Positions 1 to 8,589 are shown, counted from the first letter of the stretch. The stretch is DNA of 64,000 nucleotides from Pseudomonas pergaminensis (GCF_024112395.2 NZ_CP078013.2:3162001-3226000), one strand, 5' to 3'. The notes: a model not told the origin generated them from the letters alone. Numbers and translations: made by a program.

Positions 1-537
1 GCCCTGTTTAAAGGAAACCTGTAGTCCGTCGAGTAGTTGGGAAAAGCCGGCGCGGTAACGCGCGGCCGGCGTTCCTCCTGCCGGGCGGTGATATCGGCCA
101 GCAGCTGACACCCAATCACCGGTGACGGCGTGATGCCCTTGCAGCAGCGCGGCAGTTACGGCCAGATTGCGGTAGGGTTCGAGGGCTTCGCAGGGACTGG
201 AAAAATGCTGTCCGTGATAACCCAGGTTGATTTGCCCAAGCCCGGCATCGACCCGCTTGGCGTCATACCGAGCAAGCGCCTGAAGCAAGGCGTGACAGGC
301 GGTCTGACGATTGGCGAAACGGTAAGAGCTACCGGCAATATTCAGCGTCCAGGGCCAGGGCAGCAGTCGACCACGGAGGCGGGCGCCACTCTCCTGCAGG
401 GCAATCGCGAACAACACCGTGGAAGGGACGTTGGCGTCATGCGCTGCCAGTTGATAAGCCGGAGGCGGAAGTTCGTCTGCCCGGACGGCGTGCACCGTCA
501 GCAGGAGCGCAATAGCAATCAATCGAGACGTTGCCAT
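1..537 (-). CDS. ICE lytic transglycosylase, SLT-like (3' end cut by window)
   Basis: This reading frame runs off the left edge of the window; 179 codons are visible. It begins with a hydrophobic, Sec-type signal peptide ending near HAVRA, followed by the stretch FAIALQESGARLRGR. The Glu of ALQESG fits the catalytic glutamate of SLT-type transglycosylases, and the later GLGQINLGYHGQ stretch also fits that fold. Such enzymes open the peptidoglycan for the conjugation apparatus of PFGI-1/ICEclc-type elements. Its ATG lies inside the end of the preceding TIGR03759-like gene (19 bases of overlap), which suggests translational coupling. The family assignment is from motifs only. Confidence 0.75.
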   Translation of the reverse strand, partial: MATSRLIAIALLLTVHAVRADELPPPAYQLAAHDANVPSTVLFAIALQESGARLRGRLLPWPWTLNIAGSSYRFANRQTACHALLQALARYDAKRVDAGLGQINLGYHGQHFSSPCEALEPYRNLAVTAALLQGHHAVTGDWVSAAGRYHRPAGGTPAARYRAGFSQLLDGLQVSFKQG

Positions 538-1238
538 TGTCCATTCACCTGCTGAAATGTGACGGGTAACGGTCTCGGGGCTCCCAGGCTGAACCAGCGA
601 CCACGGTCATGGTTCAGTGTGATCTGCCGGCGTTGGACCTTGGCCGGATCGATGTCTGCTTGCCGAGCCCAGCGACGGACACGTTCATCCTTGCCCTGGC
701 TGCCCACCAGATAGATATCGAACGCCGTATCACTGCTTTGCAGACGCTGCGCTTCAGCGGTGCACGCAGGGCAATGGTCTTCGACAAACAGAGCACGGCG
801 CGGCTCTACCGGTGAGCTAGCAGCGGGCGGGGATGCCATACCCTGAATCGGCAACAGCCCCGGAAACAGCTTGGCCCAAGCTGCGGTGTAGGCGTTTTGG
901 TAAGCCAGCTCGCGCTGGGCACGTTTGGCTTCCAGCGCTACCTGCAATTCGGCATAGCGCTGACGCTCTTGGTCGTTCTCTGCTTCGACGCCGAGTGCAG
1001 TCAGCGGATCGAGATTCGGGCTCCAAAAACCACGCGGGCCTGCCTGGATCTGTTCGAAGCGTGTCCACTCCTGCTCCGTCAGACCCCAGCTTGCCGCCTG
1101 TTCGGAGTGCGAACGCTCCAGCGGAGCAGACTGCGTGTCCTGGGTCCGTGACGGTGTCGTGACGGGGTTGCCCAGCGCAGCGCCCGTGCTCAGCAATGAA
1201 ACGAAACAGACGATGGGGCTCAGCAGCGCTCTGTTCAT
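519..1238 (-). CDS. TIGR03759 (PFL_4693)-like ICE protein
   Basis: A 239-residue secreted protein of the mating-apparatus block of PFGI-1-type ICEs. An N-terminal signal peptide (about residues 1-23) is followed by the stretch WGLTEQEWTRFEQIQAGPRG and a C-terminal thioredoxin-like part with a CPAC pair (EDHCPACTAEAQRL), the layout I know for the TIGR03759 family. The exact biochemical role is unknown. It sits between a coiled-coil gene and the transglycosylase, all on the minus strand with almost no spacing, so it is probably read with them as part of the transfer operon. Confidence 0.8.
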   Translation of the reverse strand: MNRALLSPIVCFVSLLSTGAALGNPVTTPSRTQDTQSAPLERSHSEQAASWGLTEQEWTRFEQIQAGPRGFWSPNLDPLTALGVEAENDQERQRYAELQVALEAKRAQRELAYQNAYTAAWAKLFPGLLPIQGMASPPAASSPVEPRRALFVEDHCPACTAEAQRLQSSDTAFDIYLVGSQGKDERVRRWARQADIDPAKVQRRQITLNHDRGRWFSLGAPRPLPVTFQQVNGQWQRLD

Positions 1239-1247
1239 GATCGCTTC

Positions 1248-1919
1248 TCAAGGGAGGTGCACGGTCTGATCTGGGTGAGCGTTCACCGCGAAGATAGCCG
1301 CGTTCGGCTCCAGCACCTTCAGTTGCCATGTGCCGAACTGCTCGCCGTTGTGCAGCAACTGGATATCATTGAGCGAGCGACTGTCAGGAGGTGCGACCGC
1401 CAGAAAGCGCTCGCCACCGCGGTACTCGACGCTCAACACTGAAAATGGAGGCAGGAGCGGGGCAGGCTTGGGCTGAGCGTTTTTTTTCGGCTTGGCCGAG
1501 GAAGGCGTCGGTGGTGGGAGTGGTGGCTGGCTTTTGAGGTCCAGGAGTTGCTGCTCGACGTGCTCAAGTCGTGCGGGTAGCGCGATCATGTCGGCTTCGG
1601 TGGCACGGGCTGCCAGACCGTCACGTAGCTCCTGTAACTCTTGCGCCCATTGATCCAACATCGGATCGAGGGTATTGGCCTGTTGCTCACCGGTATCGAC
1701 CATCTGCTTGAGATCTTTCAGTGCGTACTGCAGCTTCTCCTGTGCATCCTTGATAGCGCTCGAATCACGTTGCAGGGCGTCTAGCGTCTGGAGGTGCTGG
1801 GCATTCGCGTCTTGTAGCTCGGTCACGCGTTGATACTGGTTATACAAACCACCGCTCAGCCCGGAGACCGCCAGGCAAAGTGAGCCAACAATAAGGGTTT
1901 GAAACGTCGAGGCTTTCAT
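1248..1919 (-). CDS. ICE membrane-anchored coiled-coil protein
   Basis: A 223-residue protein of unknown function. Residues 5-25 form one hydrophobic N-terminal segment (signal anchor), residues 30-135 are rich in heptad-like Leu, Gln and Glu and predict a long coiled coil, then comes a proline/lysine linker, and the last 75 residues form a small domain (VEYRGGERFLAV, then GEQFGTWQLKVLE). The start overlaps the stop of pilL by four bases (ATGA), so the two are translationally coupled. The position beside pilL and the TIGR03759 gene suggests an envelope component of the transfer apparatus or its type IV pilus; that is inference from context. Confidence 0.7.
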   Translation of the reverse strand: MKASTFQTLIVGSLCLAVSGLSGGLYNQYQRVTELQDANAQHLQTLDALQRDSSAIKDAQEKLQYALKDLKQMVDTGEQQANTLDPMLDQWAQELQELRDGLAARATEADMIALPARLEHVEQQLLDLKSQPPLPPPTPSSAKPKKNAQPKPAPLLPPFSVLSVEYRGGERFLAVAPPDSRSLNDIQLLHNGEQFGTWQLKVLEPNAAIFAVNAHPDQTVHLP

Positions 1920-2458
1920 AGGCGTGCCTCCGGCTGATGGGACGAGGTTGGTGTGACCCGTACCATGCCTGCATCATTGTTCTGCTGTTCAAAGCAGACC
2001 GAACGACTGACTTCATCGCTTGTGAGTTGCCAGGCGGGGCCAGCCAGCACTTGTAGCGCGCTGCGCAAGGGGATCGGGCCGAGCCGGTAATGGGCGGCGG
2101 GCAGAGGCCGGGTAAACAGTATTTTTACTGGTTCGGCAGCAGGGCAGAGCGAATAACCTGAGCGCTGCAGCACGTAGTGCATCGCTTCCTGTACCGAAGG
2201 ATTCAGGTTGGACGGAATGCTCACCTCAATGATTTGAGCGAGAAGATTACGTTGCTCTGCCGTGGGCTCGGTGCTGACCAGCGTATAGCGGCCATAGCGG
2301 AGCTCTGTCGGGTGACTCTCTTCGGCTGTACTCCTCGAAAGCTGGGCCCGATTGGAACTACCGGCATTCTCTGGACTAGTCGGCAATGGGGTGGGGATCT
2401 GCGCCGTGCAGGCGCTCAATAAACCCAGCAGGCAGACAGGCGTGAAAAAACGCTCCAT
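1916..2458 (-). CDS. pilL: PilL-like ICE lipoprotein (TIGR03748-type)
   Basis: A protein of about 180 residues with a lipoprotein signal (LLGLLSAC lipobox) and a PilL-like domain: the RYGRYTLVSTEP stretch, NLLAQIIEVSIP, and a C-terminal SALQVLAGPAWQL motif resembling the periplasmic module of conjugative PilL proteins. PilL belongs to the type IVb pilus that many ICEs use to stabilise mating pairs. An ATG also exists at 2473, but the codons after it lie on the T tract of a terminator hairpin, and the ATG at 2458 follows a GAGG; I prefer 2458. The first gene of this short transfer block, it is coupled to the coiled-coil gene downstream. Confidence 0.75.
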   Translation of the reverse strand: MERFFTPVCLLGLLSACTAQIPTPLPTSPENAGSSNRAQLSRSTAEESHPTELRYGRYTLVSTEPTAEQRNLLAQIIEVSIPSNLNPSVQEAMHYVLQRSGYSLCPAAEPVKILFTRPLPAAHYRLGPIPLRSALQVLAGPAWQLTSDEVSRSVCFEQQNNDAGMVRVTPTSSHQPEARL

Positions 2459-2461
2459 GGA

Positions 2462-2502
2462 AAAAAACCTCATGTCAGATTCAGTGCAGAACCTGACATG
2501 AG
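2462..2502 (-). terminator. Rho-independent terminator upstream of pilL
   Basis: A perfect ten-base inverted repeat, CTCATGTCAG at 2469-2478 and CTGACATGAG at 2493-2502, is followed on the minus strand by GTTTTTTT. This is a good terminator for the gene ending at 2549. The T tract overlaps the possible upstream start of pilL. Confidence 0.75.
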
Positions 2503-2548
2503 GTGAAGGAGCGATTCAGTGAGTAAGTTGATTCAAGACGGGTCGTGT

Positions 2549-3313
2549 TTAAGTTGAACGCGTTGCTATTTCGTCATAAATGGCGAGCCCATCCAAGAAG
2601 GCAGCGTCGGGGTCGAAAATCAACAACCTCACATCCGCCAATGCCGCCAGATACAGTACGTTGACCAAAGCCTCCGGCGTACCGGCGTCGAGCTGTTCTT
2701 GCCTCAACGCCGAGTAAGGATTGCCCTCGATCTTAACCAAGTTATCGTCAGTCCAGGGCGTGCCGATCAGCTTACATCCGAAGCCATTGCAGTCTCTCAG
2801 GGCGAAGGGTTCAAACAGCAGACCGGTTGGTCCAGTGTTGAAACTGCCAGCTCGGTGTTCCAAGTAGCGCAATGCATCTTCAGTGAGGTGTGCGGTACTG
2901 ATTTCCCAGGCTCGACTGTAGTGTCCCGTTTCGAAGTTCAAGCGATGGACCATGGCTTGGGCTTCTTCGAGGGAGTACAGATCGCCGACGTGATGCAGCT
3001 CGCTGAGCATTTCACCATTCACGGCGTAGATCACTTGGCGCACCAGCCCGGTGAATTGGCAACGTTCATCCAACTCATCCGGAATCAATTGGTCTTCGCT
3101 GATTATGGCGAAATCATCGCAGAACAGGCAGGGGAACAGTTCTAGCGCATCGTCGGGCAGATAAGCTTGAGAGTCGTGTACGGAGCGAAAGCAGGGAGGG
3201 CAGTCGTTCGCGTAGGTGATCAGCAGCAGCCGTTCGATAGATAGATTGTCATAGCCGCGAACGAATGGGTTTGAGGCCCCTAGCATGGCTGGGGTTTGGG
3301 TAGTGGAGTTCAT
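2549..3313 (-). CDS. ICE conserved hypothetical protein, DUF5983-like
   Basis: A 254-residue cytoplasmic protein with no signal or membrane segment. The start at 3313 is chosen because GGAGAA precedes the ATG by a normal distance; the longer frame upstream lacks one. The middle holds two CPPC/CLFC cysteine pairs (near residues 40 and 63) that could bind a metal. The later stretch ISTAHLTEDALRYLEHR resembles the DUF5983 proteins found in Pseudomonas ICEs, an assignment made from memory. It ends just before a terminator and starts just after a hairpin, so it may be processed or controlled as its own unit. The function is unknown. Confidence 0.65.
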   Translation of the reverse strand: MNSTTQTPAMLGASNPFVRGYDNLSIERLLLITYANDCPPCFRSVHDSQAYLPDDALELFPCLFCDDFAIISEDQLIPDELDERCQFTGLVRQVIYAVNGEMLSELHHVGDLYSLEEAQAMVHRLNFETGHYSRAWEISTAHLTEDALRYLEHRAGSFNTGPTGLLFEPFALRDCNGFGCKLIGTPWTDDNLVKIEGNPYSALRQEQLDAGTPEALVNVLYLAALADVRLLIFDPDAAFLDGLAIYDEIATRST

Positions 3314-3340
3314 GAGTATTCTCCAGGATGAAAATGAACA

Positions 3341-3358
3341 AGGCGCCCGAAGGCGCCT
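3341..3358. repeat. Intergenic GC hairpin (AGGCGCC / GGCGCCT)
   Basis: A perfect seven-base stem with a CGAA loop lies between the radC-like gene and the DUF5983-like gene, without a clear T tract. It may slow transcription or protect mRNA ends within the ICE operon. Confidence 0.6.
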
Positions 3359-3365
3359 GTAAGGG

Positions 3366-3860
3366 TTAAAGCCAACCGTACTCGGCAAGAGAAAGTGGGC
3401 GACCTTCACCCACGATGAAGTGATCCAGTACGTGAACCTCGATCAACGCCAAGGCCTCCTTCAAGCGTGCGGTCAAGACGCGATCTGCCTGGCTGGGTTC
3501 CGTACATCCCGAGGGGTGGTTATGAACAAAAATGGCGGCTGCTGCGTTGTGCGCTAGGGAGCGCTTGACGACCTGGCGGGGATAAACACTGGCGCCATCG
3601 ATGCTGCCGTGAAAGAGGATCTCGAACGCTAGAACGCGATGGCGGGCATCGAGAAAAATTACACCGAAAACTTCATGCTCTTGTTGCGCAAGATGAAGTT
3701 TCAGATATGAGGCCACGGCGTCAGGTGACGTCAGATTCGGGCCGCGGGTGAATAGCCGGCGATCCAGAATGTGCAACGCTTCGTCGATCAGCTGGTTTTC
3801 CTGGGCGATACGATCAGCCTCGCCATCCGAGGTTTCGATCAGGGTGAGTGGGGTGCTCAT
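3366..3860 (-). CDS. RadC-like JAB/JAMM-domain protein
   Basis: A 164-residue protein of the RadC/JAB family that is common on ICEs and genomic islands. The metal-binding JAMM pattern is complete: Glu63, His113-x-His115 within FVHNHPSGC, Ser118 and Asp126. The start at 3860 is supported by GGAGGT upstream. The biological role of RadC proteins is unresolved; the metalloprotease-type fold is seen, but the substrate is not known. It lies between two small ICE genes, with a GC hairpin immediately downstream. Confidence 0.85.
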   Translation of the reverse strand: MSTPLTLIETSDGEADRIAQENQLIDEALHILDRRLFTRGPNLTSPDAVASYLKLHLAQQEHEVFGVIFLDARHRVLAFEILFHGSIDGASVYPRQVVKRSLAHNAAAAIFVHNHPSGCTEPSQADRVLTARLKEALALIEVHVLDHFIVGEGRPLSLAEYGWL

Positions 3861-3958
3861 GGGATACCTCCGAAGGGAACAATCCGGGGTACACACCCAG
3901 GGGAGTGGTGTCCCCGAGATGGATATAGAGTCAGGGACATTGCCCGATGACGCGCTGT

Positions 3959-4216
3959 TTACAGCCGAGTGAATCGGTGTCGTTGTCCGTGCAGGTGTGA
4001 ATCACAACCGTCGCAGGTCAATGGGGAGCAGGTTCGTATTCCACGGCCAGTTTCGGGGTCGAAGTCGGCACTGATGGGCATTAGCCGAACCAGCCCGCGA
4101 TGGAGGCCGGCGATGCATTTCTCGATTTCATCCGTCGTGTAGTAGAGCGATAACGTGCTGTAGTCCTCGTAAGCCGCAGCGAACAGACAGTCGTCGCAAA
4201 GCCAGAAGAATTCCAT
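3959..4216 (-). CDS. Small cysteine-rich ICE hypothetical protein
   Basis: An 85-residue protein with a GGAGAACC ribosome site close to its ATG. It has two cysteine pairs, WLCDDC at residues 5-10 and CSPLTCDGC near residue 65, together with histidines, which suggests a small zinc-binding fold. I do not recognise the family. It lies between the DUF3577 gene and the radC-like gene with hairpins around it, in the accessory part of the ICE replication block. Confidence 0.6.
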   Translation of the reverse strand: MEFFWLCDDCLFAAAYEDYSTLSLYYTTDEIEKCIAGLHRGLVRLMPISADFDPETGRGIRTCSPLTCDGCDSHLHGQRHRFTRL

Positions 4217-4242
4217 GTAGGTTCTCCTGTGCGGATTGAAGA

Positions 4243-4264
4243 AAGGCGCTCGATTGAGCGCCTT
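4243..4264. repeat. Intergenic hairpin (AAGGCGCTC / GAGCGCCTT)
   Basis: A perfect nine-base stem with a GATT loop lies between the DUF3577 gene and the 85-residue gene. There is no long T tract, so full termination is uncertain. Confidence 0.65.
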
Positions 4265-4287
4265 GATGTAAACATCGTGGATTGTAT

Positions 4288-4869
4288 TCAGGCGGACTGA
4301 ACAGTACGTGTGGCAACACGGCGGGCCATGCGGGGAGTGGGTGCAGATTCAGATTTGATCCTGGTCTCTGTTGGGTTGTGGGTATCCTCAGCTTCGGCAT
4401 CAGCCGACGTTGGGGGTGGCTCACTGTTTGGCGCTGGCTCAGCAGGTGCTGTTGCCTCCTGCCTGGCAGGCGCTTTGTACTCGAATACGCCGTTGACCTT
4501 GATCCAGTCGATGAAGAGCAAACGACCTTTCAGGCTGGCGCCCGGTTGGCCTTGTTTAGCGCCTTTCTCATAGAGAAATGGGTCAATCCACAGGTCGCCG
4601 ATACGGAATGACAGCAAGACCTTTTTCTCGGCATTGACGGCATCCATATAGAGGCGGATCAAGCGCTCAGCTTCGCCCCCAGCGACTTTGCAGTCGAAGC
4701 GGGTGTACTCGACTGCATCAGTGGCGCCGTGCAGAGCCGCGATATCGCAGGCCATGAACGGCTGGCCGCGGCGGACTTGTACTTCACGAACACGGTTGAG
4801 GTAGCCGATACCGACGGTGTGCAGATTGAAGTAAGTGGTCGCTTCTTGGGATTGGTTGGGGTGGGCCAT
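4288..4869 (-). CDS. DUF3577 / STY4534-family ICE replication protein
   Basis: A 193-residue protein. The N-terminal 125 residues (TTYFNLHTVGIGYLNRVREV, then GQPFMACDIAALHG and FDCKVAGGEAERLI) match the DUF3577/STY4534 family of ICE-associated, probable single-stranded-DNA or replication proteins. A low-complexity tail rich in Ala, Pro, Glu and Thr follows (about residues 135-193), typical of a flexible interaction tail. GGAGAACC precedes the ATG. Its role in ICE replication or transfer is inferred from the family name and its recurrent place near topB and ssb. Confidence 0.8.
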   Translation of the reverse strand: MAHPNQSQEATTYFNLHTVGIGYLNRVREVQVRRGQPFMACDIAALHGATDAVEYTRFDCKVAGGEAERLIRLYMDAVNAEKKVLLSFRIGDLWIDPFLYEKGAKQGQPGASLKGRLLFIDWIKVNGVFEYKAPARQEATAPAEPAPNSEPPPTSADAEAEDTHNPTETRIKSESAPTPRMARRVATRTVQSA

Positions 4870-5768
4870 GGTGGTTCTCCTGTTTCAAGGGAAAACGGCG
4901 ACGCACAGCCCCTGACGGGGAAGTGAGCCCCCGTCAGGGTGGGTAAGGTGAAGGCGAGCGATAAACGACTCGGCACCGGCAAGCCGATGATGATCAGAAC
5001 GATGCGCCTGGAGAATAGGGAGGCAGCAGAGGAGAAATCCGCAGCATATCTGCGGACCTAGGGTAGTGGGCATTCATCACCGCTGAAGCGGTAATCGTGC
5101 GAGCCTCCGAACGCTGATCGCACTTGGGTAAACCACCACGAACGTGGCGTAGCCTTGAAGGTTCTGGCTACCTGGGCTGGGCTGTCAACGACAGCGAACC
5201 ACGCCCTTTGTATAAGCCTGTCATAGGGGAGCGTCAAGACGCTGCGACCCGATTTTTTATGGCCGGAATATAGTGGTGGTCACTGGACTGAAGAAAGTGA
5301 AGAGTGGGCCTGACGGGGTGCCAGGCGAAGAAGAGAAAAGCCACCTTTGACGGTCGTACGCAGTCGACAAGCTCTCGCAAAACTTGGTTTAACTGCATTT
5401 TGATTCGCCAACCGACCCTTGTCGTGGCCTGGATCGGAACATGCTGGCACGCATCCGCGCACAAAGGGTGCCCAGTGTTTCCCCGGTGGGCTCCGGGGCT
5501 GAATACGATCGCCGAGGCGGATGACCGCTATTGCCTGGCAGAGGCAACAGTGGTCATCCGCCACCACGATCAAGTCGAGCACAAAACGGGAATGAAATCC
5601 CGCAGAAGAGAAGGCTCCGAACTCAAGGAGTTCGACCGAGCTGCCCGGAGCGAATCGGTCTTGGGTCGCTGTTGGCGATGATCCTGAGGCACTACAGCAG
5701 AGAGGGTGGGGCACGTCAAGCCAGCGGGCCACCCCGCATAGGACGCTACGTGAGCGCGATGAAAGAGG
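4870..5768. other. Hairpin-rich region without a credible gene
   Basis: About 900 bases contain no frame with credible coding features on either strand, but many strong inverted repeats: CCCTGACGGGG with CCCCGTCAGGG (4910-4920 and 4929-4939), TCCGCAG-catat-CTGCGGA near 5037-5055, ACCGCT-ga-AGCGGT near 5079, CCCCGG-tgggct-CCGGGG near 5481, GGCGGATGACC with GGTCATCCGCC (5516-5526 and 5552-5562, with an inner TTGCCT/AGGCAA stem) and CGAACT-caagg-AGTTCG near 5618. It could hold a structured RNA, a transfer origin or a long leader; none of these is shown. Confidence 0.6.
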
Positions 5769-6131
5769 TTACTTACTGCTGAGATGAGCCGCCAATTGTT
5801 CGACGGTTGCCAAGATAAAGGCACGGTCGTTTTCTTTCAGTCCGATCAGCAAGCCCGCAATCATCTGGCCTTGGTCATGGGGGCGATTGCTCGACTCCGT
5901 CAGCAGTTCATCCATCCGGCAGTCGAAAATGTCCGCCAGTTGCATCAGCTTGACCACGGAAAGCTCCACCACACCCCGCTCCAGGCGCGAGATGGCTTCA
6001 CTGCCGATTCCCAGGCGTTCAGCCACCTCTTCCTGGGTCAGATTACGCTGAGTGCGGTGTTTCGCGATCATGCGCCCGATTTGGGCTTGGGTTGGATGTT
6101 TATGTGCCAAGTGATGGGTTCTCCAGTTCAA
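5769..6131 (-). CDS. XRE-family helix-turn-helix regulator
   Basis: A protein of up to 120 residues with a classical XRE/Cro-C1 helix-turn-helix at about residues 25-75 (TQRNLTQEEVAERLGIGSEAISRLERG) and a short C-terminal helical tail that may mediate dimerisation. The start is not certain: the outermost codon is TTG, and a second TTG at 6110 stands ten bases after a GGAG. It is transcribed divergently from a small FecR/PupR-like gene, and the 190 bases between them should hold both promoters. Small repressors of this sort commonly set the quiescent state of an ICE. Confidence 0.8.
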   Translation of the reverse strand: MNWRTHHLAHKHPTQAQIGRMIAKHRTQRNLTQEEVAERLGIGSEAISRLERGVVELSVVKLMQLADIFDCRMDELLTESSNRPHDQGQMIAGLLIGLKENDRAFILATVEQLAAHLSSK

Positions 6132-6320
6132 CCCGAATGGTTGAGCAAAGACCCATTGACATGAACATCCTTTACGGTTGAGTATCGACTGACTGGGTTG
6201 TTATATTGACTGAAATCGCTGTGTAATGCGACGTGGCTTCTATTCCCCCCAGGAATCAGAGTCCGAGATGGTCAGTGAGAATGAATGGTCTGATAGGATA
6301 AAGCTGAGGAACGGTTGAGC

Positions 6321-6578
6321 ATGGAAGAGGAGAGCGAGAACGTCATGGATCTGATTTGGGATCGAACACTGGAGCTGTTCATCAAGATTCATGATTGCCC
6401 GGAGAATCCCGAGCACTTCGACAATCTTGTCCATTGGCTCAACGAAGATCCTGCTCACCTGAAAGCGTTCAACGAACTGGGGCAGATATGGATTTCGACA
6501 GGCATCGCCTTGGCCCGTGAAATCGGACAACCGCTAAGCGACTTGGAGAGGGATCAGTCGCCGTTGATGATGCACTGA
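6321..6578 (+). CDS. Small FecR/PupR-like (DUF4880-type) protein
   Basis: A protein of about 85 residues, the only plus-strand gene in this ICE block. The middle part (residues 33-60, NLVHWLNEDPAHLKAFNELG followed by QIW) looks like the N-terminal anti-sigma segment of FecR proteins, where a WL..DP.H..AF...W pattern is typical. It has no membrane segment and no periplasmic FecR domain, so it would be a free cytoplasmic module. Short stand-alone proteins of this kind occur in Pseudomonas. It could bind a sigma factor, but no sigma gene lies next to it here. Confidence 0.6.
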   Translation: MEEESENVMDLIWDRTLELFIKIHDCPENPEHFDNLVHWLNEDPAHLKAFNELGQIWISTGIALAREIGQPLSDLERDQSPLMMH

Positions 6579-6621
6579 CCAGTACATCGTCCCCAATCTC
6601 ATATTGATCTCCAATGGCGCG

Positions 6622-8589
6622 TCATAGGCTACGCGCATCTTTTCTGATTGGCACAGTGCACTTGCAGCCCGGGTAGTGGGAGCATGACCAGAACGGCCCT
6701 GATTTCCCCTTTCGCCTGAGCATTAAGGCGTTGCAAATGGGGCAGGCCGGACCGGCTTCGATAGGCATGGCTAAAGTAAGAGAGCTGCAGCGTGCAACCA
6801 ACTGCGCAATCCAATTCGCCTGCTTGGCGACGAACGCATCCAGGGTCAGACGTCCCGCTTCGATCTCGTCCAGAGCTTGCTCCCAGATCGCGGTCATACC
6901 CGGATCCGCGACTGCAGCAGGCACCGCCTCGATCAGGGTATGGGCCGCTGCGGAGGCCATCAAAGCTCGTTTTTTCTTCAACAAATAACCGCGATCAATC
7001 AACCCCTTAATGATACCGGCACGTGTGGCTTCGGTGCCGATACCGGTGGTGTCCCGAAGTTTCTGTTTCAGACGCGGGTCGTTGACCAGCTTGGCCACAT
7101 TTTTCATCGCCCTGATCAGATCACCCTCGGTGAGCGGTTTGGGCGCAGCGGTGCGCTTCGACTTGAGTCCGACGTCGTCCACTGCGCACTGCATACCCTG
7201 TTGTAGGGCGGGCAACACCTGGGACTTTTGACTGGGTTCATCGTCTTCGGCGTTGTCGGAGAGCAAGCTTTTCCAGCCTTGGACAAGGATCTGTTTGCCA
7301 GCAGCAGTCAAACGCTCGGCGCCACACTCCAGTTCGACCTCGGTTCGATCAAACTCGTGATGCGGTAGGAATTGCGCGAGGTAGTGGCTACGAATCAGTT
7401 CGTAGACTTGGCGCTCTTGTTCAGACATCCGCCCAAGGTTCGCCGGCTCGGTGGTGGGGATGATGGCGTGGTGCGCGGTAATCTTCGCATCATTCCATGC
7501 TCGTGAGCGCAATGATCGATCGATGCTTCCGAGCGCTGAGCGTAACGCGGGATCCATTCTGAGCAGGGCATCGAATACCGCACCGACCTCGTTGAACATG
7601 CTCTCTGGCAAATAGCGGCAATCGCTGCGCGGATAGCTGGTGGCTTTGTGGGTTTCATACAAGGCTTGGGCGATGTTCAGGGTTTCCTGAGCGCCGAGTC
7701 CCAACTTGCGTGAACAGACTTCTTGCAGTGTGCTCAGGTCGAAGGGCAGGGGTGGCGCTTCGCGCAAATGCTCAGTCTGCAGCGAGACTACGGTGGCGGT
7801 GTTGCTGCTAAAAATCGCTTGGACGGTCTGACTGGCAAGCGCCTGATGCAGGCAGCGACCGGCTTCGTCACGTCCTGAGCTTGGCGGTATCCACGACGCG
7901 ATGAAAGGTTGCCCCATTGAAGACAGGCGCACCTCCACCACCCAGTACGGCACAGAGACGAAGCTGGCAATCGCGCGGTCTCGTTCAACCACCAAGCGCA
8001 AAGTGGGTGTTTGGACGCGTCCAACCGACAGCACGCCGTCATAGCCCGCCCGCCGTCCTAGGAGGGTAAACAAACGACTGAGATTCATACCAATCAGCCA
8101 ATCGGCGCGGCTGCGGGCGAGGGCTGAGTGATAGAGCGGGAAGGTCTGCTGACTAGACTTCAGCGACGACAGTGCTTTGCGAATCGACGCCTCGTTGAGT
8201 GCGGATAACCAGAGGCGCTCAACAGAACCACGGTAGTTGCAGAGCTCTAGTAACTCGCGGGCAATCATTTCACCTTCGCGATCGGCGTCGGTGGCGATGA
8301 CGACGGTGGTAGCTTCGCTGAGCAGGTGTTTGATGATTTTGAACTGCGCGACAGTCTTGGGTTTGACCTCAACTCTCCACTGCGCGGGAATGATCGGTAG
8401 ATGGTCCAACGACCAGGTTTTGTACTGATCGCCATAGGCTTCAGGTTGGGCCGTTTCCAGCAGGTGACCGATACACCAGGTGACGGTTGTCTCGGGACCA
8501 ATCAAGCAACCATCGCCACGTCGGCTGGCTCCGAGAACCTTGGCGATGTCACGACCTTGGGAGGGTTTCTCGCAGAGAAAGAGACGCAT
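6622..8589 (-). CDS. topB: DNA topoisomerase III
   Basis: A 655-residue type IA topoisomerase of the TopB class that ICEs carry. The Toprim domain starts at residue 1 (FLCEKPSQGRDIAKVLGA) with the metal site DADREGE at residues 101-107. The catalytic tyrosine is Tyr319 in TSYPRSDCRYLPE, and VQTPTLRLVVERD follows the decatenation core pattern. A C-terminal zinc-finger-like CPICN...CSHYPGCKC segment (about residues 613-640) is intact. The enzyme resolves replication and transfer intermediates by strand passage. It lies downstream of ssb with a gap of about 220 bases, the usual ICE order. Confidence 0.95.
   Translation of the reverse strand: MRLFLCEKPSQGRDIAKVLGASRRGDGCLIGPETTVTWCIGHLLETAQPEAYGDQYKTWSLDHLPIIPAQWRVEVKPKTVAQFKIIKHLLSEATTVVIATDADREGEMIARELLELCNYRGSVERLWLSALNEASIRKALSSLKSSQQTFPLYHSALARSRADWLIGMNLSRLFTLLGRRAGYDGVLSVGRVQTPTLRLVVERDRAIASFVSVPYWVVEVRLSSMGQPFIASWIPPSSGRDEAGRCLHQALASQTVQAIFSSNTATVVSLQTEHLREAPPLPFDLSTLQEVCSRKLGLGAQETLNIAQALYETHKATSYPRSDCRYLPESMFNEVGAVFDALLRMDPALRSALGSIDRSLRSRAWNDAKITAHHAIIPTTEPANLGRMSEQERQVYELIRSHYLAQFLPHHEFDRTEVELECGAERLTAAGKQILVQGWKSLLSDNAEDDEPSQKSQVLPALQQGMQCAVDDVGLKSKRTAAPKPLTEGDLIRAMKNVAKLVNDPRLKQKLRDTTGIGTEATRAGIIKGLIDRGYLLKKKRALMASAAAHTLIEAVPAAVADPGMTAIWEQALDEIEAGRLTLDAFVAKQANWIAQLVARCSSLTLAMPIEAGPACPICNALMLRRKGKSGPFWSCSHYPGCKCTVPIRKDARSL

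Noticed and set aside
130..555. A plus-strand open frame of 141 codons near the left edge
   Set aside because: It is opposite the transglycosylase frame, which has a signal peptide and the ALQESG motif; the plus-strand frame has no recognisable domain.
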